The notes under the pieces: model-generated
What the model saw: the letters and a program-made list of their open reading frames with translations, nothing else
Database searches by the model: none
Told to the model about the DNA's origin: nothing
Shown here: positions 26,491 through 35,709 of the stretch, in pieces
Position numbering within the stretch: position 1 is the stretch's first letter
How the letters are laid out: each line of letters begins with the position of its first letter
Program-made: the position numbers and the translations under genes
Origin: Dyadobacter psychrophilus
GTDB taxonomy: Bacteria > Bacteroidota > Bacteroidia > Cytophagales > Spirosomataceae
DNA: 64,000 bases
Assembly (NCBI RefSeq): GCF_900167945.1
Contig: NZ_FUZA01000002.1
Location: 744,001-808,000, forward strand
Direction of reading: 5' to 3'

Positions 26491-27912
26491 ATGAGCAGTT
26501 CCCGTATCCGGTTCATTTTCTGGCTGATGGCCATTTGCATTGTGGCGATCAATGCATTTCAGGGTTATTGGCTATTGAGCACATACCGACTCAACCGTTC
26601 CCAGTTTCAGCAGACCGTCCAGGAGGCGCTTTTTCAGGTGGTCGAAAGAGAGCAGATCGTGCGGGCAAATGCAATGTTTGGCCGTAATGGTCAGAAACCA
26701 GGCGCCCCCGGCCCACCACCTTTGTCGCGGTCTAAAATGATCGTCAGAAAATTTCAATCGGGCCCGAACGCGCAGACACGCCTGTATTTCCGCTCAGATG
26801 CTGGTGACGAAAGCGAGAAGTTAGCCCCGGGGGACACATTAGCAAACCGGATTTCCAGAATGCTCGTCCTGGGCTGGGCGGAAGGTGATCAGATTGACAA
26901 AAGAAAACTATACAAGATTTACCAACTGGAACTTCAGAAACGTGGGATCCGGGCTGCATTTTTGATCGACACATTGCGCATCATACCCGAATCCAGCGGT
27001 GAAAATACTTTTTTCATTGATAGAAGAACGGGTCGTTTGGATGCAGCGAAGCAGTTCAGGACATTTCCTGTGCCGATTAATCCCGTAAAGAACCTTTTTG
27101 TTCAGGCTACTTTCGATACGCCGTTTTTTTATTTGTTTAAAAAAATGGGCGGGTTGCTTGCGGCCAGCTTCTTTTTACTAAGCCTGACAACCGGCTGCTT
27201 CATTTATATGTTGCACACTATTTTAAGGCAAAAACGGCTCTCAGAAATAAAGAACGATTTTATCAATAATATGACACACGAGCTGAAAACGCCCATTGCG
27301 ACTGTTACCGCTGCTGTGGAGGCGATGATGAACTACGGCGTGCTTGATAATCCTGAAAAAACAAAAAGTTACCTGGCTATTTCACAGAACAACCTCGGCC
27401 GCCTGTCGGAACTAGTGGAAAAAGTGCTGAATCTTGCCGTAGAAGAAAAACAGGAAATGAAGCTGCATCGCGAGCCGGTCAACCTTCGCCAGCTTATTTC
27501 CGAAATTGCCGAAAGCTATATGCTCAAAGCCACAAAACCGGTTCATTTTGACCATAATATCCCGGACAATGATGTGGTTTCCGTAGACCGTATGCATTTC
27601 TCAAATGTCCTGAGCAACCTTGTGGATAATGCAGTGAAATATTCCAATGAAAAAGTAACTGTGATTTTCCGTTATACAAATGATGGTAATAATTGGCAAC
27701 TGGCCGTGGCGGATAATGGGGTGGGGATTGCAAAAAATCATCAGCAAGCTGTTTTCGAGCGCTTTTTTCGGGTGCCGGCAGGTGATTTGCATGCCGTAAA
27801 AGGCTTTGGGCTGGGGCTTGCCTATGTGCGGCAGGTGGTAGAACGGCATGGCGGTAAAATAGACCTGGTCAGCGAGCCGGGGAAGGGAAGTGAGTTTATC
27901 TTGAAATTTTGA
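26491..27912 (+). CDS. Two-component sensor histidine kinase
   Basis: 473-residue inner-membrane sensor. TM1 is at about 7-30 and TM2 at about 215-242, with a periplasmic sensing region between them of no recognisable family. HisKA follows directly, without a HAMP domain: phospho-acceptor His263 in FINNMTHELKTPIATV. The ATPase domain shows N (DNAVKYSNE), G1 (VADNGVGI) and G2 (GFGLGLAYV) boxes. The response regulator gene begins 3 bases after the stop, so the two are one operon. They lie divergent from the GLPGLI-like/barrel genes, a likely target. Confidence 0.95.
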   Translation: MSSSRIRFIFWLMAICIVAINAFQGYWLLSTYRLNRSQFQQTVQEALFQVVEREQIVRANAMFGRNGQKPGAPGPPPLSRSKMIVRKFQSGPNAQTRLYFRSDAGDESEKLAPGDTLANRISRMLVLGWAEGDQIDKRKLYKIYQLELQKRGIRAAFLIDTLRIIPESSGENTFFIDRRTGRLDAAKQFRTFPVPINPVKNLFVQATFDTPFFYLFKKMGGLLAASFFLLSLTTGCFIYMLHTILRQKRLSEIKNDFINNMTHELKTPIATVTAAVEAMMNYGVLDNPEKTKSYLAISQNNLGRLSELVEKVLNLAVEEKQEMKLHREPVNLRQLISEIAESYMLKATKPVHFDHNIPDNDVVSVDRMHFSNVLSNLVDNAVKYSNEKVTVIFRYTNDGNNWQLAVADNGVGIAKNHQQAVFERFFRVPAGDLHAVKGFGLGLAYVRQVVERHGGKIDLVSEPGKGSEFILKF

Positions 27913-27915
27913 TCC

Positions 27916-28590
27916 ATGCCAAAAGTTTTACTCATTGAGGATGAGCCTGCATTAGGGATGATCGTCAAAGACAGCCTCAGCTATCGCGGGTTCACGGTTT
28001 TCTATGCAGAAAACGGCGTCGCAGGTCTGGCCCAGTTTGACGAGCATTGCCCTGACATTGTCGTTGCCGACGTAATGATGCCCGATATGGACGGATTTAC
28101 GATGGCCGGGCATATCCGCAAAAGAGACCCGAATGTGCCTATTATGTTCCTGACAGCCAGGTCACAAACGGCTGATGTAGTGAAAGGTTTCGAGCTGGGC
28201 GGCAATGATTATCTCAAAAAACCATTCAGTCTCGATGAGCTGATCGTCCGCATTGAAGCGCTGCTTCGTCCCAGAAACGCATTTGCCTCAACGCTGGCCG
28301 TTTTCAAAATTGGCAATTATACCTTTGATCCTGCCAAGCAGAAGTTATCCTTCGACGGGCATGAAACGTCTCTTTCTCACCGGGAAGCAGAGCTGTTACG
28401 CCGTTTGTATCAGCTTCGCAATCAGGTTTTGGAAAAGAATGTTGTGCTGCTGGAGCTTTGGGGGGACGATACTTTTTTCAATGGCCGCAGCCTGGATGTC
28501 TTCATCACACGCCTCCGCCGCTATCTTAAAGACGACCCGCAGGTGCAGATCGTCAACATCCGCGGCGTTGGGTATAAACTGATAATTTGA
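27916..28590 (+). CDS. OmpR-type response regulator
   Basis: 224 residues. The receiver domain (1-120) has the acidic pair at 9-10, phospho-acceptor Asp52 (ADVMMPDMDG) and the LKKPFS lysine. The C-terminal winged helix (about 130-222; SHREAELLRRLYQLRNQVLEKNVVLLELWG, SLDVFITRLRRYLKDDPQVQIVNIRGVGYKL) is of the OmpR/PhoB class. Partner of the preceding histidine kinase. Confidence 0.96.
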   Translation: MPKVLLIEDEPALGMIVKDSLSYRGFTVFYAENGVAGLAQFDEHCPDIVVADVMMPDMDGFTMAGHIRKRDPNVPIMFLTARSQTADVVKGFELGGNDYLKKPFSLDELIVRIEALLRPRNAFASTLAVFKIGNYTFDPAKQKLSFDGHETSLSHREAELLRRLYQLRNQVLEKNVVLLELWGDDTFFNGRSLDVFITRLRRYLKDDPQVQIVNIRGVGYKLII

Positions 28591-28609
28591 AAGCTCTTTT
28601 TTGCAGGTG

Positions 28610-29032
28610 TCATTTTTTATTTACAATAACGGCAAGCAATGTGCATAGTCCTGCACAAAGACTTATACCGGCCGCAAATGGGAAAAAATAGCGAAATTCA
28701 ACAACGCCAAATAGTATATAAATAATACCGATTGGTAAGAGCAGTTTGTTGGCAATGTTTTTTTGTTCGTTTACAAACCCCGAGATAGACCAGAGCAGCA
28801 GGATAGTCATTATAAATAAGCCAAAGATCATCAGGCTGTAGCCATGGTAATATTCTGCCATCGTTTTACTGGCTCCCATAAAATTAGCGCTGTAACTTTT
28901 CATAACCTTGACCACCGCACCCATTTTTGGATCCTCCGGTTCGTCCCAGGTTGAGTGGCCGACACTATGCCCCAATAAATGCACCACGATCAGGGCAGCT
29001 GCAATTCTCAATAGTATTTTCGAGCTCATCAT
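28610..29032 (-). CDS. Small four-helix membrane protein, unknown function
   Basis: 140 residues with about four hydrophobic segments (about 7-25, 66-87, 95-112, 116-137). The first loop carries GHSVGHSTWDEPEDPKMG, and an MAEYYHGYSLMIFG segment precedes TM2. I do not recognise a characterised family; many Bacteroidota carry similar short proteins of unknown role. It is convergent with the response regulator gene. A -7-like TACCTTTG (minus strand, 29091-29098) lies about 60 bases upstream. Confidence 0.75.
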   Translation of the reverse strand: MMSSKILLRIAAALIVVHLLGHSVGHSTWDEPEDPKMGAVVKVMKSYSANFMGASKTMAEYYHGYSLMIFGLFIMTILLLWSISGFVNEQKNIANKLLLPIGIIYILFGVVEFRYFFPFAAGISLCAGLCTLLAVIVNKK

Positions 29033-29137
29033 TGTATAAAAGTTGTATGATTTATCAAATGGTTTAAATCGTCTGATGTTGTTTACAACTCAAAGGTATG
29101 AGGCAGGAAGGTGCAAGTATTGTAAAAATCGGAAGTG

Positions 29138-29956
29138 CTATCCTTTATAAAAAATATGTCCGAATTCATTGTCCGTCTTCATGAATTTGGAAGGCGCCAT
29201 GCCTGTAAACCTTTTAAAATCCTTGATAAAATGAGCCTGGTCATGAAAATAGGTATAAAGCTCGCTTTTGAAAAAATCCATGTTTTCGCTCGCACCAGCC
29301 TCGTAAAACTGCATGAAACGAATGACGGAAGAGAAATTTTTCGGACTCAGGCCCACTTTATCTGTAAATTTCTCCCGCAGCCAGCGGCTGCTGAACCCTG
29401 TTTTTCTTTCCAGCTCATTCACAGTAATCAGACCCCTGGTATCTGCGATCTGGCCGAGGCAGTAGTCAACAATTAAATCAGGGCTGGATCTGGAGAGCTG
29501 GTTTATCAGATAGGATTGGATTTGTTCTATTTTATTCTCGATTGCGTCGGTGTTAATCAGGCGTTCGCTTAAATGCCGCGCCTGGGTTCCAATGACATCT
29601 TCAAAATCGAAAATCTTATTTTTTAGCTCAAATTGCCGAAGCTGAAATATCCGGTAAGCGCCTAACGCGGAGAACTCAATACCAATGTTGCAATGAGGAC
29701 TATCGTTTTCAATATCGACAATAGCAGGCGCGTCTGAAATTCCAATCAGGGTTATGGATCCTTCTTTCGAACGGTGAATGCATTTATCATATTTGCCTAT
29801 CAGCCCGTTCTTAACCGGGATTACGAGCTTAACCATCCCGTTAGGAACGATCAGTTTCATATCCTCTTCGGGTAGTCTTCCGTCGCTTTCCAAAACCCAA
29901 ATTTTGCTCACATACGGCTTTAATTCAGATCTGGGTTCTATGAGTTGCAGTTTCAT
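29138..29956 (-). CDS. AraC family transcriptional regulator (DUF6597-type sensor half)
   Basis: 272 residues. The N-terminal half (IEPRSELKPYVSKIWVLES, VPNGMVKLVIP) is the DUF6597-like sensor domain; the C-terminal half carries the AraC DNA-binding region (ELERKTGFSSRWLREKFTDKVGLSPKNFSSVIRF, then YFHDQAHFIKDFKRFTGMAPSKF). It is divergent from the DUF308 membrane protein gene, whose upstream region holds a perfect inverted repeat, making self- or neighbour-regulation plausible. Confidence 0.9.
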   Translation of the reverse strand: MKLQLIEPRSELKPYVSKIWVLESDGRLPEEDMKLIVPNGMVKLVIPVKNGLIGKYDKCIHRSKEGSITLIGISDAPAIVDIENDSPHCNIGIEFSALGAYRIFQLRQFELKNKIFDFEDVIGTQARHLSERLINTDAIENKIEQIQSYLINQLSRSSPDLIVDYCLGQIADTRGLITVNELERKTGFSSRWLREKFTDKVGLSPKNFSSVIRFMQFYEAGASENMDFFKSELYTYFHDQAHFIKDFKRFTGMAPSKFMKTDNEFGHIFYKG

Positions 29957-30097
29957 TTTGTTTCCCTGGCCTTTCCTGACAACTTACTGTTTTAGCATTT
30001 AATATTACGGAAGTAATGATACATATTAAAGGCGATGCGTTGCAAATATGGTCTCAATGTTGTCCATTTTAACTTAGGTGAAAATCGGGATGGTAAT

Positions 30098-30105
30098 TAT
30101 CGTTG
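30098..30105 (+). promoter_or_regulatory. Possible -7 box of the DUF308 gene
   Basis: TATCGTTG matches TAnnTTTG at seven of eight positions. A transcript from it would begin near 30111, exactly where the inverted repeat starts. Confidence 0.25.
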
Positions 30106-30110
30106 ACCTT

Positions 30111-30141
30111 TGATGTAACAATAACAACAAATGTTACATCA
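30111..30141 (+). promoter_or_regulatory. Perfect 10-bp inverted repeat overlapping the start codon
   Basis: TGATGTAACA (30111-30120) and TGTTACATCA (30132-30141) are exact reverse complements with an 11-base spacer. The right arm runs into the A of the ATG. It could be a repressor operator, or an mRNA hairpin hiding the start codon. Confidence 0.6.
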
Positions 30142-30725
30142 TGAAATTACCAAACACATCCACAAGTTCATTCTCCACCGAAGCTGCTGAAACTGCCAAA
30201 TCTCTTCGGGCACTCTATTTTACCCGCGCTGCATTCTCCATTCTATGGGTATTGCTGGTTACAGCCTTCGCCAACACCAATGCTACGGTTGCAATGGTCC
30301 TTTTTATCATTTACCCTGCATGGGATGTGATCGCAACATTTTTCGATATCAGATCGAGCCCGCCTGCTGCCAGCAAATTACCACAATACGTAAACGTTGT
30401 CATCGGCATTACCACCACAATTGCAGTCATCGTCGCCTTACAAAAAGGTATTGCCGAAGCGTTAATCGTATTTAGTGCCTGGGCGATCCTGACCGGCCTG
30501 ATACAGCTGATTTTGGGCTTGCGCAGGCGCAAACAAATGGACGGTCAGTGGCCGATGATCCTAAGCGGGGGACAGTCTATGCTGGCTGGTGTGTCCATCT
30601 TTTTAGGAGCACATAAGCCGGGCACGGGTGTAAATACCCTGGCCGGTTATGCCGCATTTGGGGCGTTTTATTTCTTATTGGCGGCTTTCCGTCTGAGGAA
30701 AACAACATTAAATGAGCCGGTATAG
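30141..30725 (+). CDS. DUF308/HdeD-like membrane protein
   Basis: 194 residues with about six membrane helices in pairs, as in the DUF308 (HdeD-like) family. A short polar N-terminus rich in Ser/Thr precedes TM1 (AAFSILWVLLVTAFANTNATV). LRRRKQMDGQWPMILSGGQSMLAGVSIF matches the family's later loop and helix. Relatives are stress-associated inner-membrane proteins, but the mechanism is unknown. It lies 62 bases before a Crp/Fnr gene on the same strand and is probably co-transcribed with it. Confidence 0.8.
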   Translation: MKLPNTSTSSFSTEAAETAKSLRALYFTRAAFSILWVLLVTAFANTNATVAMVLFIIYPAWDVIATFFDIRSSPPAASKLPQYVNVVIGITTTIAVIVALQKGIAEALIVFSAWAILTGLIQLILGLRRRKQMDGQWPMILSGGQSMLAGVSIFLGAHKPGTGVNTLAGYAAFGAFYFLLAAFRLRKTTLNEPV

Positions 30726-30787
30726 GGCTTGCTGATTTGGAAAATAGCAGGCTGATGTCGTCGTTTGTATCAATTAATCATTGTATC

Positions 30788-31375
30788 ATGAGTGACAAAA
30801 ATGAGATCGTAGCCCGGCACCTGCGAAATTTTGCTTCGCTGACAGATAATGATATTGCCGCGGGACAGCCTTTCTGGAAACCGCGGACAATCAAAAAAGG
30901 AGATTTCTTCAATATGCAGAGCATGGTCTGCACCGATCTGGGGTTAGTGGTAAAAGGAATTTTTCGGATATACTACCATGATCCGAAAACAGACACGGAC
31001 AAGAACTTGTTTTTCTTCTCAGAGAATCAGTTTGTCGTTTCTTTCAGGAGCTTTATATCCCAAAAGGCCTGCTGGTACTATATAGAAGCGATGGAAGATT
31101 CGGAAATTGTTTTTATTTCTTACAAGGACCTCAATAGCTTGTATGAAACCAATGCCAACTGGGCAAAATTCGGACGGCTCCTTGCGGAGCTGTTTTTTGC
31201 TTATGCCCAGACGCGCACGGAGGAATTTGTCTTTTTTTCGCATGAGGAACGATATCTGAGGTTATTAGAAGAGCACCCAAATATTGTTGAGCGCATTCCC
31301 GCGTATCACATTTCCTCGTTTTTAGGCATCACAAATCCATCATTGAGCAGGATAAGAAAACGGATAAAAAAATAA
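30788..31375 (+). CDS. Crp/Fnr family transcriptional regulator
   Basis: 195 residues from the ATG before SDKNEIVARHL; an in-frame ATG at 30737 would add 17 residues without family match. The N-terminal cyclic-nucleotide-like roll is visible (IKKGDFFNMQSMVCTDLGLVVKG, RIYYHDP), the dimer helix follows, and the C-terminal winged helix ends in IPAYHISSFLGITNPSLSRIRKRIKK. No Fe-S cysteine pattern of Fnr is present. The signal is unknown. Confidence 0.9.
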   Translation: MSDKNEIVARHLRNFASLTDNDIAAGQPFWKPRTIKKGDFFNMQSMVCTDLGLVVKGIFRIYYHDPKTDTDKNLFFFSENQFVVSFRSFISQKACWYYIEAMEDSEIVFISYKDLNSLYETNANWAKFGRLLAELFFAYAQTRTEEFVFFSHEERYLRLLEEHPNIVERIPAYHISSFLGITNPSLSRIRKRIKK

Positions 31376-31396
31376 GTTTTCCTCCGGCAAGTTCGG

Positions 31397-31798
31397 TCAG
31401 TCTTGTTGGTATATCAAATTCAATGTTTCCTTACTCAGGGGTTTGGAATAATAACCGTGTACAAGCGGATGATTTTCTGCCTGGTCGCGGTCCTCGGGAT
31501 CGATGGAAGAAGAGAGGATGAATATATTGACTTTTGCCTTCAATGTGTCGGGAAGCATTACAAATTCATCCAGAAACTCCCACCCACTCATTAACGGCAT
31601 ATTAATGTCCAGGAAAAGGACGCATTCTTTATCATTTGCAACAGACGAAAATTCGTTTCTGAACCATTCAAGGGCGTGCTCTGCGTTTGTGAAAAGCTGG
31701 ATGCCGGACAATGGGGCAAAATTGGCAATCACATATTTACAGACTATATTGTTGATAGGGTCGTCATCTACAACAATAAAATTGGAAGGTATTTGCAT
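31397..31798 (-). CDS. CheY-like single-domain response regulator
   Basis: 133 residues, a stand-alone receiver: acidic cluster DDDP at 11-14, phospho-acceptor Asp64 (LFLDINMPLMSGWEFL), conserved Ser/Thr in ILSSS, and Lys in YYSKPLS. It has no output domain. It starts 11 bases after the stop of the large PAS kinase gene and is likely its phosphotransfer partner. Similar proteins act in phosphorelays or by protein-protein contact. Confidence 0.93.
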   Translation of the reverse strand: MQIPSNFIVVDDDPINNIVCKYVIANFAPLSGIQLFTNAEHALEWFRNEFSSVANDKECVLFLDINMPLMSGWEFLDEFVMLPDTLKAKVNIFILSSSIDPEDRDQAENHPLVHGYYSKPLSKETLNLIYQQD

Positions 31799-31809
31799 AT
31801 GCTGGAGAA

Positions 31810-34800
31810 TTAGAAATTAGTAGAACGAAACAGGATCCTGAATTCGGTGCCTTCATTAACAGTGCTTGTTACATTAATTTTGCCTCCCAGCATTTCCACC
31901 TGGGTTTTGACCATAAATAATCCCATTCCCTTTCCTTCCACATGGTGATGGAAGCGTTTGTACAAGCCAAATAGCTGCCCGCCCTTTTTTTTCAGGTCGA
32001 TCCCCATGCCATTGTCCTGAAAGAGAATAATGATATCTCCGTTGTTCACTTCACTTTTTATCCTGATCACCGGGTCAATATCTTTTTGCCTGTATTTGAC
32101 ACTGTTCATGATCAGGTTGTAGAAAATGCTATGCAGGTAACTTCTCAGCGTAAATATATTGTTGATCGCACTGAAGTCAGTTTGTATTTCCACACGTTCC
32201 TGTATAATGATATTGTAAATGCTTGCCCGGATATTATTCACCAGCTCCTGCATTTGCACCGGCTCCTTGTTTTCGCTCACCTCTCTTTTTACCTGAAGAA
32301 TGGTGTTAAGGTCGGAAACAATATCATCCAGCCTTCTTACATTCACTAATACTCCCTGCAGAAGTTCCTCGTTTTCGGTCGGGGAGAATTTATGCTGGCT
32401 CAAAAGCCCGGTCAGGCCAATGATATTTGCTACCGGGGCACGCAGGTTGTGCGATACAATGTAGGAAAATTGCTCAAGGCCCTTGTTGGAATCAATCAGT
32501 TCCTCTGTGTAATTCTGCAAATTTTTATTCAGTTCCAGGAGTTGCGACTCAGCGCGCTTTCGCTCCGTAATTTCCCTTAAATAAACAGAAAGTCCGCTGG
32601 CAGAGGGATATGCCGTTACCTCAAACCATGCGCTGTCCCTTTCGTAATAGGATTCAAAATGCTGAATGGTATTTTGCTCAATTGCCATTCGATAATATTG
32701 GTCAAACAGGGTATCCTTTACATCGGGAAATACGTCCCAGAGATACCTGCCCAGGATCTTTTCTTTCGGGCAACTTAAAATGTTTTCTGCCTGCTTGTTC
32801 CAATAAGCGACAGTCCAGTTCCGGTCGACGGCAAAGAAGCAGTCGCCAATACTTTCCAGGATTACATTTTTTTCTTCAAGCGCTTTCAGTACTTTTTCGT
32901 CGGCCTGCTTTTCCCTGGTAATGTCATTCACAAAGCAGGAGAGGCCCGTAACAGTATTGTTTTTTCTGATAGGGTGAATAGAAAATTTCAGGCAGCTGTA
33001 AGCGCCATTGTAGGGAAGTTCCTTTTCAAATTTGAGGATTTCTCCGCCAAGCGCCCGTCTGTTTATTTCTTCCCAATAGGCTGCCTCGCCTGGATCAAAT
33101 CTGCTCAAAGATTCACGGATGTCGTAGCCAGGTTGTACTTTGACACCGTAACGTTCCTGCATCAGACTTTCCAATGCATGGTTATAGGTAATGTATCTGA
33201 GATCGGTGTCGAGCGAATACAACAATGCATCTGTGTTATTCATGATGGCATTCAGGTTCGATTCCGATCGCTGGAGCAAATCCTGCGCCATTTTGCGATC
33301 GGTAATATCCGTCATGTTGACCGTAAGCCCCGTGATCAGATCATTTTCGACTACCGGAGTCATCGTAACGCTTAACCAGCTCTTTTTTTCCTTAATTTTC
33401 CCATATGCGTGCTCAAATTGCTTGACTTGCCCACTTAGCACATCCTTAATTGCCTGGTTAAATTCCTCTCTTTTCTCATCGTTAATAGAATCCATCAGGG
33501 TGTTTCCCAGAACAATACTCTTGCCGATAGTGAGGCTGTAAAAATATCTGGCTTTGCTGTTGAAATACTTGATCGTCGCATGGCTGTCGGTTAGGATAAA
33601 TCCTTCCGAGGTGTTTTCAAATATTGCCCGCAAGTTGTATTCCGAATTGCGCAGCGCCTGCTGGGATTTTTCTATTTCAGATACATCATGCAGCGCCCCG
33701 TACAAACTGATCGCTTTCCCCTGATCATCAACCTCGACGTGCGTTTGTACATGCAGGTATCGGATCTGTCCATCCTTCCTGATTATGCGGTTGTAATAGG
33801 CCGTAGCCTGTTTGGATTCCAATGCGTGCTTGTTCATTTTGACCACATAGTCAAGGTCATCAGGATGTACAAATGTGAGCCAGGATGCGCCCGTCTGGAC
33901 GTTATCATTTTCAGGTAGTCCGTATATCCTGCACGCCTCATCAGACCAGAAACTTGTTGCCGTTGCCAGGTCTGTTTCCCAACTGCCGAGATGCGCGATG
34001 GCCTGTGCCTGGCTCAAACGCCACTCTTTATGTTTAAGCTGGTTGTCGGATTCGGTTTTGAGCCGTTCTTTTTCAAAATAATCCAATCCAAATGAAATTC
34101 CGGCAGCAGCTTCTTCAAGCAAATTTGTTTCAGCCTGAGTGAAAAAGTCCGTTTCCGATGCGAAGAGATTGAAGCATCCCACGGTAACTCCTGATCTCTT
34201 AATAGGCAGAACCATATATGACTTATATCCTGCCACTGCCGCTGCTTCTTTCCATGGCCCGGAAAATGGTATCAGGGCAGTATTATTGGATACATAGAAG
34301 GGCTGCGATTTCAGGATTGCTGTTACCTCATTTTGTGCCTTGTTAAATTGCGCCAGGTGTTCTCTTTTAACGCCGCTGGCTTCGGCCGTGCGTGTTTTGC
34401 CATTTGTATCAATCAATTCAATCCAGGCAGCCAGAAACTCTCCGGTTTCACACGCAATCCTGCATACTTCCCTGAAAAGCGTTTGCTGGTCTGGCGCATG
34501 CACCAGCGCCCTGTTAACCTGACTCAGGAGCGCATATAGCCGGTTTATATGTAATAATTTGGCTTCGCTTGCTTTTTTATCGGTTACATCCCTGAAATTA
34601 TCCACGATTCCCCTGATTGCCGGCTCATGCAGCATATTGGTCACCGTTGCCTCAATCCAGCGCCAGCTGCCGTCTTTGTGCAGCATTCGACCGGTATGCC
34701 CCTGTACAGGCACGCCCGGATTAGCCAAAACCTTCATCATAACATTTGACAGCCCTTCCAAGTCTTCGGGATGCGCCATCGTGAAAATGTCCATTTCAAA

Positions 34801-35346
34801 AATTTCCTGCGGTGTGTATCCCAGCACATTTGTCACTGCAGAAGATACATATGTTGGAACGGCCTCCGTGTTTAGTACGACCACCGCATCAGCACTGTTT
34901 TCAACCAGCGTACGAAACCGCAATTCGCTATTGCTCAATTGCTGCAATAAGTGTTGCTGCTGATTTTTAAACTCATGTTTCTCCAGACTTCGGAGAACGG
35001 CGAAAGGCAGACGGTCAATCTGGTCCTTTATGACATAATCATCTGCGCCAATTTCAAGGATTTCCAGGGCCATTTCATCTGATATTGCGCTGGAAACGAT
35101 GATAAAAGGGATGTATGCATTACTTTCTTTTAAAACTTCCCCAACCTGAGCGCAATGTATATCAGGCAGGGAAAACTCACATAGAACAATGTCAGGAGAA
35201 AAATCAATAACAGTTTTTTTTAATTGCTCACGCGTACCGACGACCTTAATTTCAGGAAATAACTTTCCTTTATTCAAGGCGTGTTCGGCCTTCAACGCTT
35301 CTTCCAACGAAGTTTCCAGATGTACTATTTTGAGACTTCTGCTCAT
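31810..35346 (-). CDS. Multi-PAS/GAF histidine kinase with a degenerate N-terminal receiver
   Basis: 1178 residues, no membrane segment. The order is: receiver-like domain (1-125), PAS (about 145-260), GAF (about 270-430), then four PAS domains (about 440-930), HisKA with SYIVSHNLRAPVANIIGL, and an ATPase domain (NSVKYRQKD, FQDNGMGID, GKGMGLFMVK). In the receiver the usual acceptor Asp is Glu57 (VLCEFSLPD) and the N-terminal acidic pair is altered (HLETS), so it cannot be phosphorylated normally and may act as a fixed or signal-binding module. The PAS/GAF array suggests a cytoplasmic redox, light or small-molecule sensor. The kinase and the downstream CheY-like protein form an operon, divergent from the kdp genes. 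Confidence 0.92.
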   Translation of the reverse strand: MSRSLKIVHLETSLEEALKAEHALNKGKLFPEIKVVGTREQLKKTVIDFSPDIVLCEFSLPDIHCAQVGEVLKESNAYIPFIIVSSAISDEMALEILEIGADDYVIKDQIDRLPFAVLRSLEKHEFKNQQQHLLQQLSNSELRFRTLVENSADAVVVLNTEAVPTYVSSAVTNVLGYTPQEIFEMDIFTMAHPEDLEGLSNVMMKVLANPGVPVQGHTGRMLHKDGSWRWIEATVTNMLHEPAIRGIVDNFRDVTDKKASEAKLLHINRLYALLSQVNRALVHAPDQQTLFREVCRIACETGEFLAAWIELIDTNGKTRTAEASGVKREHLAQFNKAQNEVTAILKSQPFYVSNNTALIPFSGPWKEAAAVAGYKSYMVLPIKRSGVTVGCFNLFASETDFFTQAETNLLEEAAAGISFGLDYFEKERLKTESDNQLKHKEWRLSQAQAIAHLGSWETDLATATSFWSDEACRIYGLPENDNVQTGASWLTFVHPDDLDYVVKMNKHALESKQATAYYNRIIRKDGQIRYLHVQTHVEVDDQGKAISLYGALHDVSEIEKSQQALRNSEYNLRAIFENTSEGFILTDSHATIKYFNSKARYFYSLTIGKSIVLGNTLMDSINDEKREEFNQAIKDVLSGQVKQFEHAYGKIKEKKSWLSVTMTPVVENDLITGLTVNMTDITDRKMAQDLLQRSESNLNAIMNNTDALLYSLDTDLRYITYNHALESLMQERYGVKVQPGYDIRESLSRFDPGEAAYWEEINRRALGGEILKFEKELPYNGAYSCLKFSIHPIRKNNTVTGLSCFVNDITREKQADEKVLKALEEKNVILESIGDCFFAVDRNWTVAYWNKQAENILSCPKEKILGRYLWDVFPDVKDTLFDQYYRMAIEQNTIQHFESYYERDSAWFEVTAYPSASGLSVYLREITERKRAESQLLELNKNLQNYTEELIDSNKGLEQFSYIVSHNLRAPVANIIGLTGLLSQHKFSPTENEELLQGVLVNVRRLDDIVSDLNTILQVKREVSENKEPVQMQELVNNIRASIYNIIIQERVEIQTDFSAINNIFTLRSYLHSIFYNLIMNSVKYRQKDIDPVIRIKSEVNNGDIIILFQDNGMGIDLKKKGGQLFGLYKRFHHHVEGKGMGLFMVKTQVEMLGGKINVTSTVNEGTEFRILFRSTNF

Positions 35347-35709
35347 GATGTTCCCATTGATGAAGACTAGCCTTACCCGCAGAAGGTAGTCGGAAATTTC
35401 AATAATATAATGCCATTAATATATAACCTGTGCAAAAAAATCACAGAAAAATAATGTGATAGCCTTTGGCGGGTTTTCTTAATGCAACATTCACTTAAAG
35501 TCACCTATTATCATTTTGAGAATAGGTTATCAAAATGATAGGCTTGTATTGTTTCTGTTGTGCATTGTAAAAAGTATAACTTTTTGTTAACCAATAAATT
35601 ACTGTAATGTCATCCGGTAGGGAATGATCCTTTGCTAATCCAGGCATGGCCGGATGGTTGTTATCGGCCGGCCGAAATCACATTAGCAATAACTTAAATA
35701 TCATATCTC
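35347..35709. other. 363-base intergenic region between the PAS kinase and the kdp operon
   Basis: No gene is visible. It carries several symmetric elements: ATCACA (35440-35445) and TGTGAT (35455-35460) with a preceding TGTG half-site at 35429-35432; two mutually exclusive hairpins at 35504-35540; and CATCCGG (35611-35617) with CCGGATG (35650-35656). This is the only place where promoter and control sites for kdp and the divergent kinase can lie. No known riboswitch class fits. Confidence 0.6.
35504..35540. promoter_or_regulatory. Two mutually exclusive hairpins upstream of kdp
   Basis: CCTATT (35504-35509) pairs with AATAGG (35521-35526). The 11-base TATCATTTTGA (35509-35519) pairs perfectly with TCAAAATGATA (35530-35540). 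The two stems share bases, so only one can form at a time if transcribed. The second could equally be a two-fold protein binding site. Confidence 0.5.

Noticed and set aside
35347..35709. A cyclic-di-AMP (ydaO-type) riboswitch before kdp
   Set aside because: The region is structured, but the conserved sequence blocks of that class are absent.
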